Notes: a model not told the origin generated them from the sequence alone. Shown: positions 6,814 to 14,538, counted from the first letter of the stretch. The stretch is DNA of 49,196 nucleotides from a virus (IMGVR_UViG_3300021185_002976:1-49196), one strand, 5' to 3'. A program made the numbers and translations.

Positions 6814-7287
6814 ATGACTAAAGTTCTATTTAAGCACAATCTTCCCTTTTTCGATAGGGATGACTTTTTAACACCATTCGATAAAATGTTTGACAATCTC
6901 GTGGAAACACAATTTCCAGAAGTTGTAAAACAAGTTGGAGTGAAACCATATCAAGGTTCAGCTTATCCAAAGGTTAATGTATATGAATACGATGACAAGA
7001 TTGGAATAGTAGCCGAGATACCTGGTTTGAATAAGAAACAACTTCAAGTAGATGTTGAAGAAGGTATATTAACTATCTCAGGTGATAAACATAACACCTT
7101 TGAAGATGATGGAGCAAAAGTACTCCGTAAAGAGTTAAAACAATCTTCATTCAAGAGGTCTTTCGAATTAGGTGAACAATTAGATGGAGATGATATCTCA
7201 GCTAATTTTAAAGATGGAGTTTTATCGGTAACTATTCCCAAGAAGGAACCAGTAATACCGAAGAAACATTCTGTAAAAATCTCGTAA
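6814..7287 (+). CDS. Small heat-shock protein, Hsp20/α-crystallin family
   Basis: A 157-aa protein with AAGGAG before the ATG. The α-crystallin domain spans about residues 50-145: YPKVNVYEYDDKIGIVAEIPGL, VEEGILTISGDK, then the diagnostic FKDGVLSVTIPK (A-x-x-x-n-G-V-L motif). The N-terminal arm (LPFFDRDDFLTPFDKMFDNL) is typical of sHsps. These ATP-independent holdases keep unfolding proteins soluble, and Hsp20 genes are frequent in T4-like marine phages, where they probably assist virion protein folding. It is followed by a strong terminator. Confidence 0.92.
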   Translation: MTKVLFKHNLPFFDRDDFLTPFDKMFDNLVETQFPEVVKQVGVKPYQGSAYPKVNVYEYDDKIGIVAEIPGLNKKQLQVDVEEGILTISGDKHNTFEDDGAKVLRKELKQSSFKRSFELGEQLDGDDISANFKDGVLSVTIPKKEPVIPKKHSVKIS

Positions 7288-7298
7288 ATAAATAATTA

Positions 7299-7367
7299 AA
7301 AGGGTTCTACCGTATTTTTAGTTTCCACTATATCAAAACTTAAAAAGACAACCGAACCCTTTTTTTT
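7299..7367 (+). terminator. Intrinsic terminator after hsp20 (long-stem)
   Basis: AAAAGGGTTC (7299-7308) pairs with GAACCCTTTT (7354-7363), 10 bp, followed by further T residues. The 45-nt interior also pairs imperfectly (TTTTTAGTTT with AAACTTAAAAA), so the whole element is one long hairpin. Confidence 0.8.
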
Positions 7368-7372
7368 ATGCA

Positions 7373-7567
7373 ATGAGTAAATTCAACCGATTAATTAGAT
7401 TAAATAATATTGTATACGAGTGCTTAGGTGTTATGTCAGTAGAAAGTTCCTTAGAAAAGGGTACAGACTATTGGAAAAAGTGTTGGGGTGCTGATTATGT
7501 ACTGAGAAATGGTAATGATTATTATTATTGTAGACTTGTAATTGATGCGGAATTTGAAGATATTTAA
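7373..7567 (+). CDS. Small protein, unknown function
   Basis: A 64-aa protein beginning just after the hsp20 terminator. The ATG has no clear Shine-Dalgarno sequence. The protein is soluble, aromatic-rich and possibly β-stranded (WGADYVLRNGNDYYYCRLVIDAEFEDI). No family was recognised. Its promoter is not obvious, so this call rests on coding-like composition and tight packing. Confidence 0.45.
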   Translation: MSKFNRLIRLNNIVYECLGVMSVESSLEKGTDYWKKCWGADYVLRNGNDYYYCRLVIDAEFEDI

Positions 7568-7575
7568 AAAAATAC

Positions 7576-7586
7576 CTATTTATATG
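7576..7586 (+). promoter_or_regulatory. CTATTTATATG box, candidate late promoter
   Basis: A member of the ATATTTAT-like box family, 20 bases before the 7606 ATG. An independent GGAG Shine-Dalgarno sequence lies between the box and the gene. Confidence 0.35.
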
Positions 7587-7605
7587 TATGTAGGAGATAT
7601 AGTAT

Positions 7606-7818
7606 ATGTCAGATAAAAGATATTTTGAGGATTTAATCCGTAAAATGAAAGAGTTACGAGTTAGTGGTAGTGGAGAAATTATCGTAAATGATGATGACTC
7701 TATAAAATTTGTAGATACACAGGTACCATTTACACATAACGATTTCGCTAAATTAAGTAGTGAACAAAAAGAGGCGTTATTTATCTGGTTAAATAAGGAT
7801 AATATACCACAAGCATAG
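7606..7818 (+). CDS. Small acidic protein, unknown function
   Basis: A 70-aa protein with GGAG upstream of the ATG. It has a charged N-terminal helix, a short β segment (SGEIIVNDDDSIKFVDTQVPF) and a C-terminal helix. No family was recognised. Its TAG overlaps the GTG start of the J-domain gene, indicating coupled translation. Confidence 0.5.
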   Translation: MSDKRYFEDLIRKMKELRVSGSGEIIVNDDDSIKFVDTQVPFTHNDFAKLSSEQKEALFIWLNKDNIPQA

Positions 7819-8390
7819 TGAATGAGAAATTATTAAAATTACAACATAAAAAATTAGAACAACAAGTACTTTATTTACGAACAGAACTCGAAGAAACGCA
7901 GTGGATATTTCAAGATTGTTTAAAAGATTTTGATATTGAATTTAGAAAGTATTTTAAAGAACCTAATAAAAAACAAAAAGGTGAAGTAAATAGTAATTCC
8001 CCTACATACGACATCCCAGCAACAGATGTTAATTCGGTTTTTAAAAAGATAGCTAAACATACCCATCCAGACAAACTCGGAAACCAAAACTTATCAGAAC
8101 AGGAATATGATGCCAAAGTTGATATGTATAAAGAGGCACAACAATCTGTTAAGAATAGAGATTGGTCTAAGGTGGTAGAAATAGCAAGGGAATTGGGAAT
8201 AGATATTTCAGATATCACAGGTGATGATAGTGATTATCTAAAAGAGAGTGTTGAGAAATTACAACAAAAAATAAAAGAATTAAAGATGACTTACGCATGG
8301 AAGTGGAGTCATACAAAAGATAATGAGAGAGAAGTCATGAAAGGGATGATTTTACAATCTCTCGGTTTAAGTCAAATAAAGGAGAAATAA
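7818..8390 (+). CDS. J-domain (DnaJ-like) co-chaperone
   Basis: A 190-aa protein starting at the GTG that overlaps the upstream TAG. An N-terminal coiled coil (residues about 1-50) precedes a degenerate J-domain at about 70-125: VFKKIAKHTHPDKLG with the essential HPD at 83-85, then a helix YDAKVDMYKEAQQSVKNRDW. The C-terminus is a helical tail. HPD loops stimulate Hsp70 ATPase, so the protein likely recruits host DnaK to phage clients. Similar J-domain proteins occur in T4-like cyanophages. It sits 1 bp before the histone-like gene. Confidence 0.75.
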   Translation: MNEKLLKLQHKKLEQQVLYLRTELEETQWIFQDCLKDFDIEFRKYFKEPNKKQKGEVNSNSPTYDIPATDVNSVFKKIAKHTHPDKLGNQNLSEQEYDAKVDMYKEAQQSVKNRDWSKVVEIARELGIDISDITGDDSDYLKESVEKLQQKIKELKMTYAWKWSHTKDNEREVMKGMILQSLGLSQIKEK

Positions 8391-8391
8391 A

Positions 8392-8577
8392 ATGACTACA
8401 TCAAAAGAGATACACGCAAAAATAAAAGAACTTTTTGAGGAATTTGATACGAATCATGAGGTACATGCTGAAAAAGGTAACAAAGCAGCTGGTGGTAGAG
8501 CAAGAAAAGCTATCGGTGAGGTAAAGAAATTGGTTACTTTATATAGACAAGCTTCAGTATCAGAATCAAAGAAATAA
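8392..8577 (+). CDS. Histone H1-like (Hc1-type) DNA-binding protein
   Basis: A 61-aa protein with AAGGAG before the ATG. It reads as an Hc1-family domain: KEIHAKIKELFEEFDTNHEVHAEKGNKAAG, then GRARKAIGEVKKLVTLYRQASVSESKK. The GNKAAGxRARKAxGExKKLVxxYRxASV signature is characteristic of bacterial H1-like proteins, which compact DNA. In a phage it could coat phage or host DNA. The length is normal for the short bacterial members. Confidence 0.75.
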   Translation: MTTSKEIHAKIKELFEEFDTNHEVHAEKGNKAAGGRARKAIGEVKKLVTLYRQASVSESKK

Positions 8578-8587
8578 GAGTATATAT

Positions 8588-8598
8588 AATATTTATAG
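8588..8598 (+). promoter_or_regulatory. AATATTTATAG box, candidate late promoter
   Basis: AATATTTATAG lies 10 bases before the 8608 ATG and matches the boxes at 33836, 44252 and 47209. It partly overlaps the GAGG Shine-Dalgarno region. Confidence 0.4.
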
Positions 8599-8607
8599 AG
8601 GTATAAT

Positions 8608-8799
8608 ATGTTACGAAAGGACACGATAGAAGATAAGCTCGGCCAACTACAATTAACCATTGATAGGTTGAGGTCAAGTTTGGTAGTACCACAAGATCCA
8701 GGTGATATTGGTACACCGATACAGACCGTAGTTAGAGTATTAGAGCAGGTTCAAAATCAGATTGACCAAATAGTTAATCTGATAGAGTTAGAAGATTAA
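8608..8799 (+). CDS. Small coiled-coil protein, unknown function
   Basis: A 63-aa protein, likely two helices (DTIEDKLGQLQLTIDRLRSSL and IQTVVRVLEQVQNQIDQIVNLIELED) joined by a PQDPGDIGTP turn, suggesting a helical hairpin that oligomerises. GAGG precedes the ATG. No family was recognised. Confidence 0.5.
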   Translation: MLRKDTIEDKLGQLQLTIDRLRSSLVVPQDPGDIGTPIQTVVRVLEQVQNQIDQIVNLIELED

Positions 8800-8822
8800 T
8801 TAATAACTAACGGAGATAAAGT

Positions 8823-9815
8823 GTGGAAACAAAGAATAGTAGGTTTTTTCCATATTTAGTTGGATTATCCGCACTACTTGTTGCGGGAAGTGCAGCTTTT
8901 TATTCAGTATTCGGTTTAAGTAAGTTATTTAGTGGAGCTACAATGGCAGTTATTATAATGGCTGGTTCATTGGAGTTTGCTAAATTAGTTAGTGCATCAT
9001 TCCTATATAGGTATTGGGATGAGATAAATCGATTTATGAAAACTTATTTAATTATAGGAGTGGTAACTCTTGTGATGATAACGAGTGCTGGTATCTTTGG
9101 ATTCTTATCCAATGCCTATCAAGGTGCTACGGTTTCATTCGAAAAAGAATCTACCGCCCTATTATATAAGGAAGATAGGTTAGACCAATTATCAGACGAT
9201 AAGAAATTCTTAAAGGAAGAATTAGAGGCTGCTGTTGCAGAACTACCCGATAACTATCGTACTGCCAAAAGAAAACTCAGAGAAGAATATCAACCAAAAA
9301 TAAATGATATCAATATTACTATGATGACACTTAAACAAGAGATTGGTGATTTAAAGATAGCACTTGTTGAAACGGGTGTTGATGTAGGACCTGCAATTTA
9401 TCTCGCACGAGTATTCGACACGGATGTTGATTCAATCGTTAAGTATTTTATCTTTATGTTAATTGCTGTTTTCGATCCTCTTGCTGTAGTTTTAGTTATA
9501 AGTTATAACCTAACGCTACAGGTTAGGATAAGAGATGACGAGAATCAGGGCCCTGTGTCTGGGAAAAACGGAAAAACGGAAAAACAGAAAAAGAAACCAA
9601 AACGACTTGGACTATATAAAGAAGGTAAGAGTGTAATTGAGAAAGTTGTCAAGGAAACTTTTAAACCTGATAGTAAAATAGAAAAAAAGCATAAAGAGGT
9701 TATAGAAGAAGAACCAAGAGGTGGAATATTTGTACCTGAAAAAACGGTAAATACATCTGATATAGGTAAAGGTGGTATAGTAAATTCCGAATATGTACCA
9801 AAGAATAAAATATAA
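8823..9815 (+). CDS. Multi-pass membrane protein with cytoplasmic coiled coil
   Basis: A 330-aa protein starting at GTG 8823 behind CGGAG. Three membrane spans lie at about residues 10-32, 38-60 and 75-95. A coiled-coil region (about 105-180, KEDRLDQLSDDKKFLKEELEAAV...) follows, with a fourth span at about 200-226 (YFIFMLIAVFDPLAVVLVISYNL). The C-terminus is basic and low-complexity (NGKTEKQKKKPKR) and probably cytoplasmic. Similar membrane proteins are common in T4-like marine phages, but no function is known to me. It precedes the receptor gene without an obvious terminator. Confidence 0.6.
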   Translation: METKNSRFFPYLVGLSALLVAGSAAFYSVFGLSKLFSGATMAVIIMAGSLEFAKLVSASFLYRYWDEINRFMKTYLIIGVVTLVMITSAGIFGFLSNAYQGATVSFEKESTALLYKEDRLDQLSDDKKFLKEELEAAVAELPDNYRTAKRKLREEYQPKINDINITMMTLKQEIGDLKIALVETGVDVGPAIYLARVFDTDVDSIVKYFIFMLIAVFDPLAVVLVISYNLTLQVRIRDDENQGPVSGKNGKTEKQKKKPKRLGLYKEGKSVIEKVVKETFKPDSKIEKKHKEVIEEEPRGGIFVPEKTVNTSDIGKGGIVNSEYVPKNKI

Positions 9816-9915
9816 GTGAATTATAGCAATAAAGTTATGTATTCCAAAGGTTATTTAAATACTTATCAATGGAGATTTTCTTCATTAAACATTTCACATA
9901 CAATAAAACCAGCGG

Positions 9916-9949
9916 ACAGGCAGCTGACACACCTGTGAAAAAATGTGTC
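9916..9949 (+). promoter_or_regulatory. Predicted H-type pseudoknot in the TonB receptor leader
   Basis: Two stems interleave: ACAGG (9916-9920) with CCTGT (9932-9936), and GACACA (9926-9931) with TGTGTC (9944-9949). The junction loop is CAGCT and the other loop is GAAAAAA. It ends 11 nt before the GAGGAG ribosome binding site. This compact topology with an A-rich loop resembles small riboswitches such as preQ1-I, but the long second stem does not fit that consensus. No terminator or promoter was identified in 9816-9973. Confidence 0.45.
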
Positions 9950-9973
9950 TTAACCAAAAAGAGGAGAACGTTA

Positions 9974-12787
9974 ATGAATATACGTAATCTAACAATATCA
10001 TTATTGATGACAACAGGATTGTTTGCACAAACTATCGTTGGGGTTGTTAATGGTGGTAGTGAACCATTGGTTGGAGCAAATGTTGCTGTTGTAGGAACTG
10101 ATAAAGGTGGTGTAACAGATGAATCTGGTAAATACACTATCGATGTCGGAGCTGAAGGCACATACACATTAACTGCTTCATTCATTGGATATTCACCTTT
10201 AACATTGGATGTTAAGGTGGGTGATATAGTTGGAACACTCAACTTCGATTTAGAAGAAGATGTTTTAGCTATGACAGCACTTGAGGTCTTGGCTTCAAGA
10301 GCTGATGAAAAGACACCTGTCGCATACACTAATGTGGTAAAAGAAGAATTGGAATTTCGTCTTGGTAGTCAAGATGTTCCAATGGCTTTGAATACTACAC
10401 CAAGTGTTTATGCAACTCAACAAGGTGGTGGTGCGGGTGATGCTCGTATCAATGTTCGTGGGTTCAACCAACGAAATGTAGCCGTAATGATAAATGGTGT
10501 TCCCCAAAATGATATGGAGAACGGATGGGTTTATTGGTCTAATTGGGATGGAGTTGCAGATGCAGCACAATCAATTCAGATGCAAAGAGGTCTATCAGCT
10601 GTTAATCTAGCCACACCATCGATTGGTGGAACTATGAACATTATTACTGATCCTGCTCAACACGAGAAGGGCGGTAAGTTCAAACAAGAAACAGGCGCAG
10701 GTGGTTTTCTAAAAACTACTCTTAATTACAATAGTGGTTTGATTGGAGAAAAACTCGCGTTAAGTGGTACAATAGTACGAAAAACAGGTGATGGACTCAT
10801 CGACAAAACATGGACAGACGCTTGGGCATATTATTTTGGTGCGAGTTATCAAGCTAATAAAGATAACCGATTTGAATTATACGCTATCGGAGCTCCACAA
10901 CGCCATGGTCAAAATCTATACAAACAGAATATCGGTGCTTATGACGCTGAATTTGCTGCGAGTATAGATGGATATGATGAAACAGCACTTGGAGAAGATG
11001 GTTCGTTCAAAGATGTTGGTCGATTCTTTAATCAGAATTGGTCACCTATTAGTTCAGACTATAAAGGAAAGCAATATTGGTATATGTATGGTGATAAAAC
11101 ATCGGACAGATACAATCCTAACTTCCTAAATGAAAGAGAAAACTTCTTTCATAAACCATTGGTTAATCTTAACCATTTCCTAAATATAAATGAAAAACTT
11201 CGTCTTTCATCTGTAGCTTATTGGAGTGGTGGATCTGGTGGTGGTACTGGTACTTATGGTAGGATTCCAACTCTCGACGCCGATGGTGTTTTAGGGGGAG
11301 AAGATTATAAGTTTTATTATGGTCGTTCTCCTTGGACAAGAGATTGGAATACATTGGTTGCATACAACTCAGGTGACGCAGACACAGTTTATGTTGATAA
11401 GAGAGTTCTACCAAGAACTCATGGTGATGGTAATAATCAATCAGTAGGTATTCTTCGTAACTCTATTAATCGTCAAAATACTCTCGGTTTAATCTCCAAA
11501 TTAAACTACGAAGTTAATGATGATTTAGAGGTTCAAGTTGGTATTGATTGGAGAACTGCTAAAATCGAACACGCTCGTGAAGTTCGTGATTTGATGGGTG
11601 GTGATTACTATATGGATTACGCAGATGATAACTACGCAGATGGTAAAAGAGTTGGTTTAGGTGATATCATTGCATACCACAATCATACTACGGTTGATTG
11701 GTTAGGTGGATTTGTTCAAGGTAATTATACTTTGGATAATTTAAACCTTTATGGTATGGGTGGTGTATCTAACATCAAGTATACTTATCAAGATCATTTT
11801 ACGGTTGAGAACGAGTTAATTGAAGCACCATCAATCACAACAATTCAAGCAAAAGGTGGAGCAGTTTACGATATAGATGATAATGTTAGTGTATTTGCTA
11901 ACGCTGGATATGTCGAAAAACCACCTATTATGGATAATGTGATTTACTTTGATGGTACGGTTGCACCAGATCCTGCTAATGAGAAATTCATTAGTTCAGA
12001 AGCTGGTGTTAATTTCAAATCTGATAAATTTGCTGTTAAGGCAAATGTATACAATACAGATTGGAAAGACCGAAACCTTACTAAATCCGTAACCACAGGA
12101 CAAGGTGATTCAGGTGATACTGATGTTATCTTCCTTAGTGGTATCCATCAAAAACATCAAGGACTTGAGATAGAAGCTTCTTCACAAGTTCATTCAATGT
12201 TTAGGATAGACGCGGCACTTAGTTTTGGTAAATGGCAGTTCAATGGAGATGCTAGTGGTAATTATCAAGAAAACGAATATGATGAACAAGGTAATGTAAG
12301 TGGTTTGAAAACAACCAAATACAATTACGCACTTGATGGATTATTCGTAGGTGATATGCCTCAAACTTCATATGTCTTGGGTGGAACTCTAACTCCTGTT
12401 AAAGGACTTAGTATTCAAGCACTCTACAATATCTATGATGATAATTATAGTGATTGGAGTCCTGATTCTCGTGAGTATGATGTTGACGCAACAGACGATG
12501 ATGGTAATTCAGTAGATGACGCAGATAGAGAACAAGTATGGATGGCACCTGGATATCAAAAAGTTGATATTCACGCTTCATATAAACTACCAACCGATTG
12601 GACTGGTGGATATGATGTGTCGTTGTCAGCACATTTGTTTAACGCTTTAGATGCTGTATTTGTACAAGATGCAGTAGATCACAGCCAATACAATAGTTAT
12701 GGTGACAAAGTTCACGCAGCACACAACGCTGAAGTATTTCTTGGAACACCAAGATACTTTAACTTAGGATTGTCTGTTAATTTCTAA
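9974..12787 (+). CDS. TonB-dependent outer-membrane receptor
   Basis: A 937-aa protein starting at ATG 9974 behind GAGGAG; the frame is open further upstream, but only this start gives a signal peptide (ISLLMTTGLFAQ, cleavage after about residue 19). Domains: a carboxypeptidase-regulatory-like β-sandwich (about 20-105), a TonB-box-like TPVAYTNV at 114-121, a plug (about 122-245, with RINVRGFNQRNVAVMINGVPQND and GGTMNIITDP), and a 22-strand-type barrel ending in SVNF with a terminal Phe. These receptors import siderophores, vitamins or glycans using TonB energy. It is intact and full length, has its own leader and terminator, and looks like an acquired host gene. Possible roles are nutrient uptake during infection or altering phage adsorption; the substrate cannot be read from the sequence. 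Confidence 0.93.
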   Translation: MNIRNLTISLLMTTGLFAQTIVGVVNGGSEPLVGANVAVVGTDKGGVTDESGKYTIDVGAEGTYTLTASFIGYSPLTLDVKVGDIVGTLNFDLEEDVLAMTALEVLASRADEKTPVAYTNVVKEELEFRLGSQDVPMALNTTPSVYATQQGGGAGDARINVRGFNQRNVAVMINGVPQNDMENGWVYWSNWDGVADAAQSIQMQRGLSAVNLATPSIGGTMNIITDPAQHEKGGKFKQETGAGGFLKTTLNYNSGLIGEKLALSGTIVRKTGDGLIDKTWTDAWAYYFGASYQANKDNRFELYAIGAPQRHGQNLYKQNIGAYDAEFAASIDGYDETALGEDGSFKDVGRFFNQNWSPISSDYKGKQYWYMYGDKTSDRYNPNFLNERENFFHKPLVNLNHFLNINEKLRLSSVAYWSGGSGGGTGTYGRIPTLDADGVLGGEDYKFYYGRSPWTRDWNTLVAYNSGDADTVYVDKRVLPRTHGDGNNQSVGILRNSINRQNTLGLISKLNYEVNDDLEVQVGIDWRTAKIEHAREVRDLMGGDYYMDYADDNYADGKRVGLGDIIAYHNHTTVDWLGGFVQGNYTLDNLNLYGMGGVSNIKYTYQDHFTVENELIEAPSITTIQAKGGAVYDIDDNVSVFANAGYVEKPPIMDNVIYFDGTVAPDPANEKFISSEAGVNFKSDKFAVKANVYNTDWKDRNLTKSVTTGQGDSGDTDVIFLSGIHQKHQGLEIEASSQVHSMFRIDAALSFGKWQFNGDASGNYQENEYDEQGNVSGLKTTKYNYALDGLFVGDMPQTSYVLGGTLTPVKGLSIQALYNIYDDNYSDWSPDSREYDVDATDDDGNSVDDADREQVWMAPGYQKVDIHASYKLPTDWTGGYDVSLSAHLFNALDAVFVQDAVDHSQYNSYGDKVHAAHNAEVFLGTPRYFNLGLSVNF

Positions 12788-12798
12788 ATAGTATAATT

Positions 12799-12826
12799 AA
12801 AGGGGGGTTTATACTCCCCTTTTTTT
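12799..12826 (+). terminator. Intrinsic terminator after the TonB receptor
   Basis: AAAGGGG (12799-12805) pairs with CCCCTTT (12816-12822) around a 10-nt loop, followed by a T-run. Confidence 0.85.
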
Positions 12827-12852
12827 GTGCCAAAAATAATTAAAAAAAAGAC

Positions 12853-12881
12853 TTGACTCGTATTGATTTATTTCGTATATT
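12853..12881 (+). promoter_or_regulatory. σ70-type promoter, TTGACT-17-TATATT
   Basis: TTGACT at 12853-12858 and TATATT at 12876-12881 are spaced 17 bp. The downstream CCAGTATAAGATA is shared with the promoter at 13445. It lies directly after the receptor terminator and starts the early-type small-gene region. Confidence 0.8.
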
Positions 12882-12907
12882 CCAGTATAAGATAAAGGGA
12901 ATAAATA

Positions 12908-13024
12908 ATGAAAACGGAAATAATAATTGAAATAGATGGTATAGTTAGAACAATGGATTTGGATGAGTATATAGAAATGGTTAGGGGTGGAAATCCACTT
13001 CATACAGTTAAAGGAGTTAAGTAA
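12908..13024 (+). CDS. Tiny protein, unknown function
   Basis: A 38-aa protein (MKTEIIIEIDGIVRTMDLDEYIEMV...GVK) with AAGGG upstream of the ATG and a leader of about 20 nt from the promoter. The TAA overlaps the next ATG. It is the first gene of a four-gene coupled set. No family was recognised. Confidence 0.55.
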   Translation: MKTEIIIEIDGIVRTMDLDEYIEMVRGGNPLHTVKGVK

Positions 13025-13347
13025 TGACAAAAACACACGAGTTTATTTTAGGAAAGTATGATTCTTCAACAAATTATGAAGGACATATATTAGATGTTGA
13101 ATATGTGGTATCAAGTGTTAGTGATGATATTAAGGTTGTAGATATGTGGAGATATTGGGATAGTAATAATCACAATCATTCAACACCTGATATGGATGAG
13201 ATGATGAAATTAGATTGGTTGAGTGAAGATTTCAAGGAGAAGATGTTTGAGGAATTAAGACATATTGAATTTGGTGATTTTGATTTGGATAAGTATTGTG
13301 AAGAAAATCCTGATTTCGATGAAGCTATGAATGGGATGTATAATTAA
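13024..13347 (+). CDS. Acidic protein, unknown function
   Basis: A 107-aa soluble, acidic protein with β-rich N-terminus and helical C-terminus (LDWLSEDFKEKMFEELRHIEFGDFDLDKYCEENPDFDEAM). Both ends overlap neighbouring genes by one base (TAATG), so translation is coupled. GGAG precedes the ATG. No family was recognised. Confidence 0.55.
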   Translation: MTKTHEFILGKYDSSTNYEGHILDVEYVVSSVSDDIKVVDMWRYWDSNNHNHSTPDMDEMMKLDWLSEDFKEKMFEELRHIEFGDFDLDKYCEENPDFDEAMNGMYN

Positions 13348-13436
13348 TGAGTTGTAATAAGTGTAAAAAAGTAAAAGCAGTTATCAAGTACAAAGATGGT
13401 AAATATTGTACTTGGTATTGTGCGAAAAAAAAGTGA
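13347..13436 (+). CDS. Micro-protein with four-cysteine zinc-knuckle pattern
   Basis: A 29-aa protein, MSCNKCKKVKAVIKYKDG followed by KYCTWYCAKKK. The CxxC...CxxxC arrangement could hold one zinc ion, as in small treble-clef or ribbon peptides. It is coupled to the previous gene by a TAATG overlap, which is the main support for it being real. Role unknown. Confidence 0.5.
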   Translation: MSCNKCKKVKAVIKYKDGKYCTWYCAKKK

Positions 13437-13444
13437 GAAAAGAC

Positions 13445-13474
13445 TTGACTTGTATTGGTTTTTCATGTTATATT
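13445..13474 (+). promoter_or_regulatory. σ70-type promoter, TTGACT-18-TATATT
   Basis: TTGACT at 13445-13450 and TATATT at 13469-13474 are spaced 18 bp; TTCCAGTATAAGATAA follows, as at 12880. It begins only 9 bases after the upstream stop. Confidence 0.75.
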
Positions 13475-13506
13475 CCAGTATAAGATAATTAAACAAAAGG
13501 AAAAGA

Positions 13507-13677
13507 ATGAGAAAAGTACACAGATTTGTTAATAGTAAACCAGTAATAATTACCGAAAAAGGTATTCAATACAAGGTTGTTGATTTGGGTGGACATAAGA
13601 TGAAGATTAGGATTAAATCAGACGAGGAAGTATCTCGTGATTCTAAACTATTTAAAGAAAGTAAGGAGAGTAAATAG
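13507..13677 (+). CDS. Small basic protein, unknown function
   Basis: A 56-aa β-rich, Lys-rich protein (RKVHRFVNSKPVIITEKGIQYKVVDLGGHKMKIRIK) with AAAGGAA upstream. The pattern is reminiscent of a small SH3/OB-like barrel, but no family was recognised. Its TAG overlaps the GTG of the next gene. Confidence 0.5.
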   Translation: MRKVHRFVNSKPVIITEKGIQYKVVDLGGHKMKIRIKSDEEVSRDSKLFKESKESK

Positions 13678-14057
13678 TGATAAAAAGGGATAAAAATAAA
13701 TTTAAAGAGAGGGTTGATATACTTCTCAAAAACATAGGTAAAGACTATGATTCTTGGACTGGAATAGAACCACTTCGTGAAATGGATGAATCATCTTTAA
13801 AGATTAAAAAAGAAAGTTCTGAGAGATTTAAAAAAGGACTTAAACTTTCGCATGGTAGGAAATACATCAAGGTTATGGAGAATAACAGAGTTTGGGGTTT
13901 CATCGCAGCTACTGATGGAATACTCAAAGGAATACCTTACAAATTTGGTGATGTATTTAAAGCAGCTTCTTGGAGAGCACCAGCAAAGCATGTTAGAGGT
14001 TCTGTATTTTTGGATAGGACAGATTGGTTTCATTGGACAGGACCGATGTACATATAA
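13677..14057 (+). CDS. Unknown 126-aa phage protein
   Basis: Starts at the GTG overlapping the upstream TAG, with AAGGAG before it. A charged helical N-terminus (about 1-60) is followed by a C-terminal domain with KYIKVMENNRVWGFIAATDG, FGDVFKAASWRAPAKHVRGSVF and WFHWTGPMYI. It is a compact, aromatic-rich, probably all-cytoplasmic protein. The last segment resembles small phage proteins of unknown function. It ends with a TAATG overlap. Confidence 0.55.
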   Translation: MIKRDKNKFKERVDILLKNIGKDYDSWTGIEPLREMDESSLKIKKESSERFKKGLKLSHGRKYIKVMENNRVWGFIAATDGILKGIPYKFGDVFKAASWRAPAKHVRGSVFLDRTDWFHWTGPMYI

Positions 14058-14281
14058 TGAGTATTATTAGAAACCCTCAACCAAGAAAGAGAGAAATAAA
14101 CCTTAATGGAACTCAAGGAAACGCTTACTTTCTTTTAGGAACAGCAAGAAATTTTGGAAAACAACTTGATTTGGATGTCGATAGTATTATCAAAGATATG
14201 GAATCAAGTGATTATGAACACCTTATCAAAGTATTCGATAAACACTTTGGTATGATTGTAGATTTAGTTTACAGGAGATAA
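14057..14281 (+). CDS. Small phage protein, unknown function
   Basis: A 74-aa protein starting at the ATG overlapping the previous TAA; an in-frame ATG at 14024 lies inside the upstream gene. The sequence NLNGTQGNAYFLLGTARNFGKQLDLDVDSIIKDMESSDYEHLIKVFDKHFG resembles a widespread family of small helical proteins in T4-like phages (G-T-Q-G-N-A-Y/F start). Function unknown. Confidence 0.6.
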   Translation: MSIIRNPQPRKREINLNGTQGNAYFLLGTARNFGKQLDLDVDSIIKDMESSDYEHLIKVFDKHFGMIVDLVYRR

Positions 14282-14282
14282 A

Positions 14283-14474
14283 ATGAAATATAAAGAAATA
14301 TTAGATAAACTTTATGAGATAGAATGTCAGTTAGATGACGCTATGAATACTCTACCAGATTATAACTCTAATGTGGATTCACAAGGTTACATAGATGGTG
14401 CTAGATGTGATTTATATCATCTAAAGGATAATGTGGAAAGAGCCATATTAAATGAAAAAAGTGAAAAAAAATAA
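14283..14474 (+). CDS. Small helical protein, unknown function
   Basis: A 63-aa, acidic, two-helix protein (YKEILDKLYEIECQLDDAMNTL and ARCDLYHLKDNVERAILNEKSEKK) with AGGAG before the ATG. It begins 1 bp after the upstream stop. No family was recognised. It ends just before a promoter. Confidence 0.5.
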   Translation: MKYKEILDKLYEIECQLDDAMNTLPDYNSNVDSQGYIDGARCDLYHLKDNVERAILNEKSEKK

Positions 14475-14483
14475 AAAAAACAC

Positions 14484-14512
14484 TTGACTTTCTCATTTAT
14501 TCTTAGTATATT
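14484..14512 (+). promoter_or_regulatory. σ70-type promoter, TTGACT-17-TATATT
   Basis: TTGACT at 14484-14489 and TATATT at 14507-14512 are spaced 17 bp. The expected start site near 14519 rules out the ATG at 14518 as the next gene's start. Confidence 0.8.
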
Positions 14513-14538
14513 CATATATGTTAAAAAAGGAAAAAACA

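Noticed and set aside
9869-9973. Receptor start at ATG 9869
   Set aside because: It would place 35 polar residues before the signal peptide; ATG 9974 has GAGGAG and gives a normal signal sequence, and 9916-9949 is better explained as a structured leader.
9816-9973. Cobalamin or preQ1-I riboswitch before the receptor
   Set aside because: No B12-box is visible and the region is too short for cobalamin; the long second stem and missing key residues do not fit preQ1-I, so only a generic pseudoknot is reported.
9835-10329. 164-aa minus-strand frame opposite the receptor start
   Set aside because: Antisense to a clear signal peptide and plug domain, with Thr/Ser/Val-rich composition typical of shadow frames.
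14518-14538. ATG at 14518 as start of the 91-aa gene
   Set aside because: It coincides with the predicted transcription start of the promoter at 14484-14512; ATG 14539 has a ribosome binding site.
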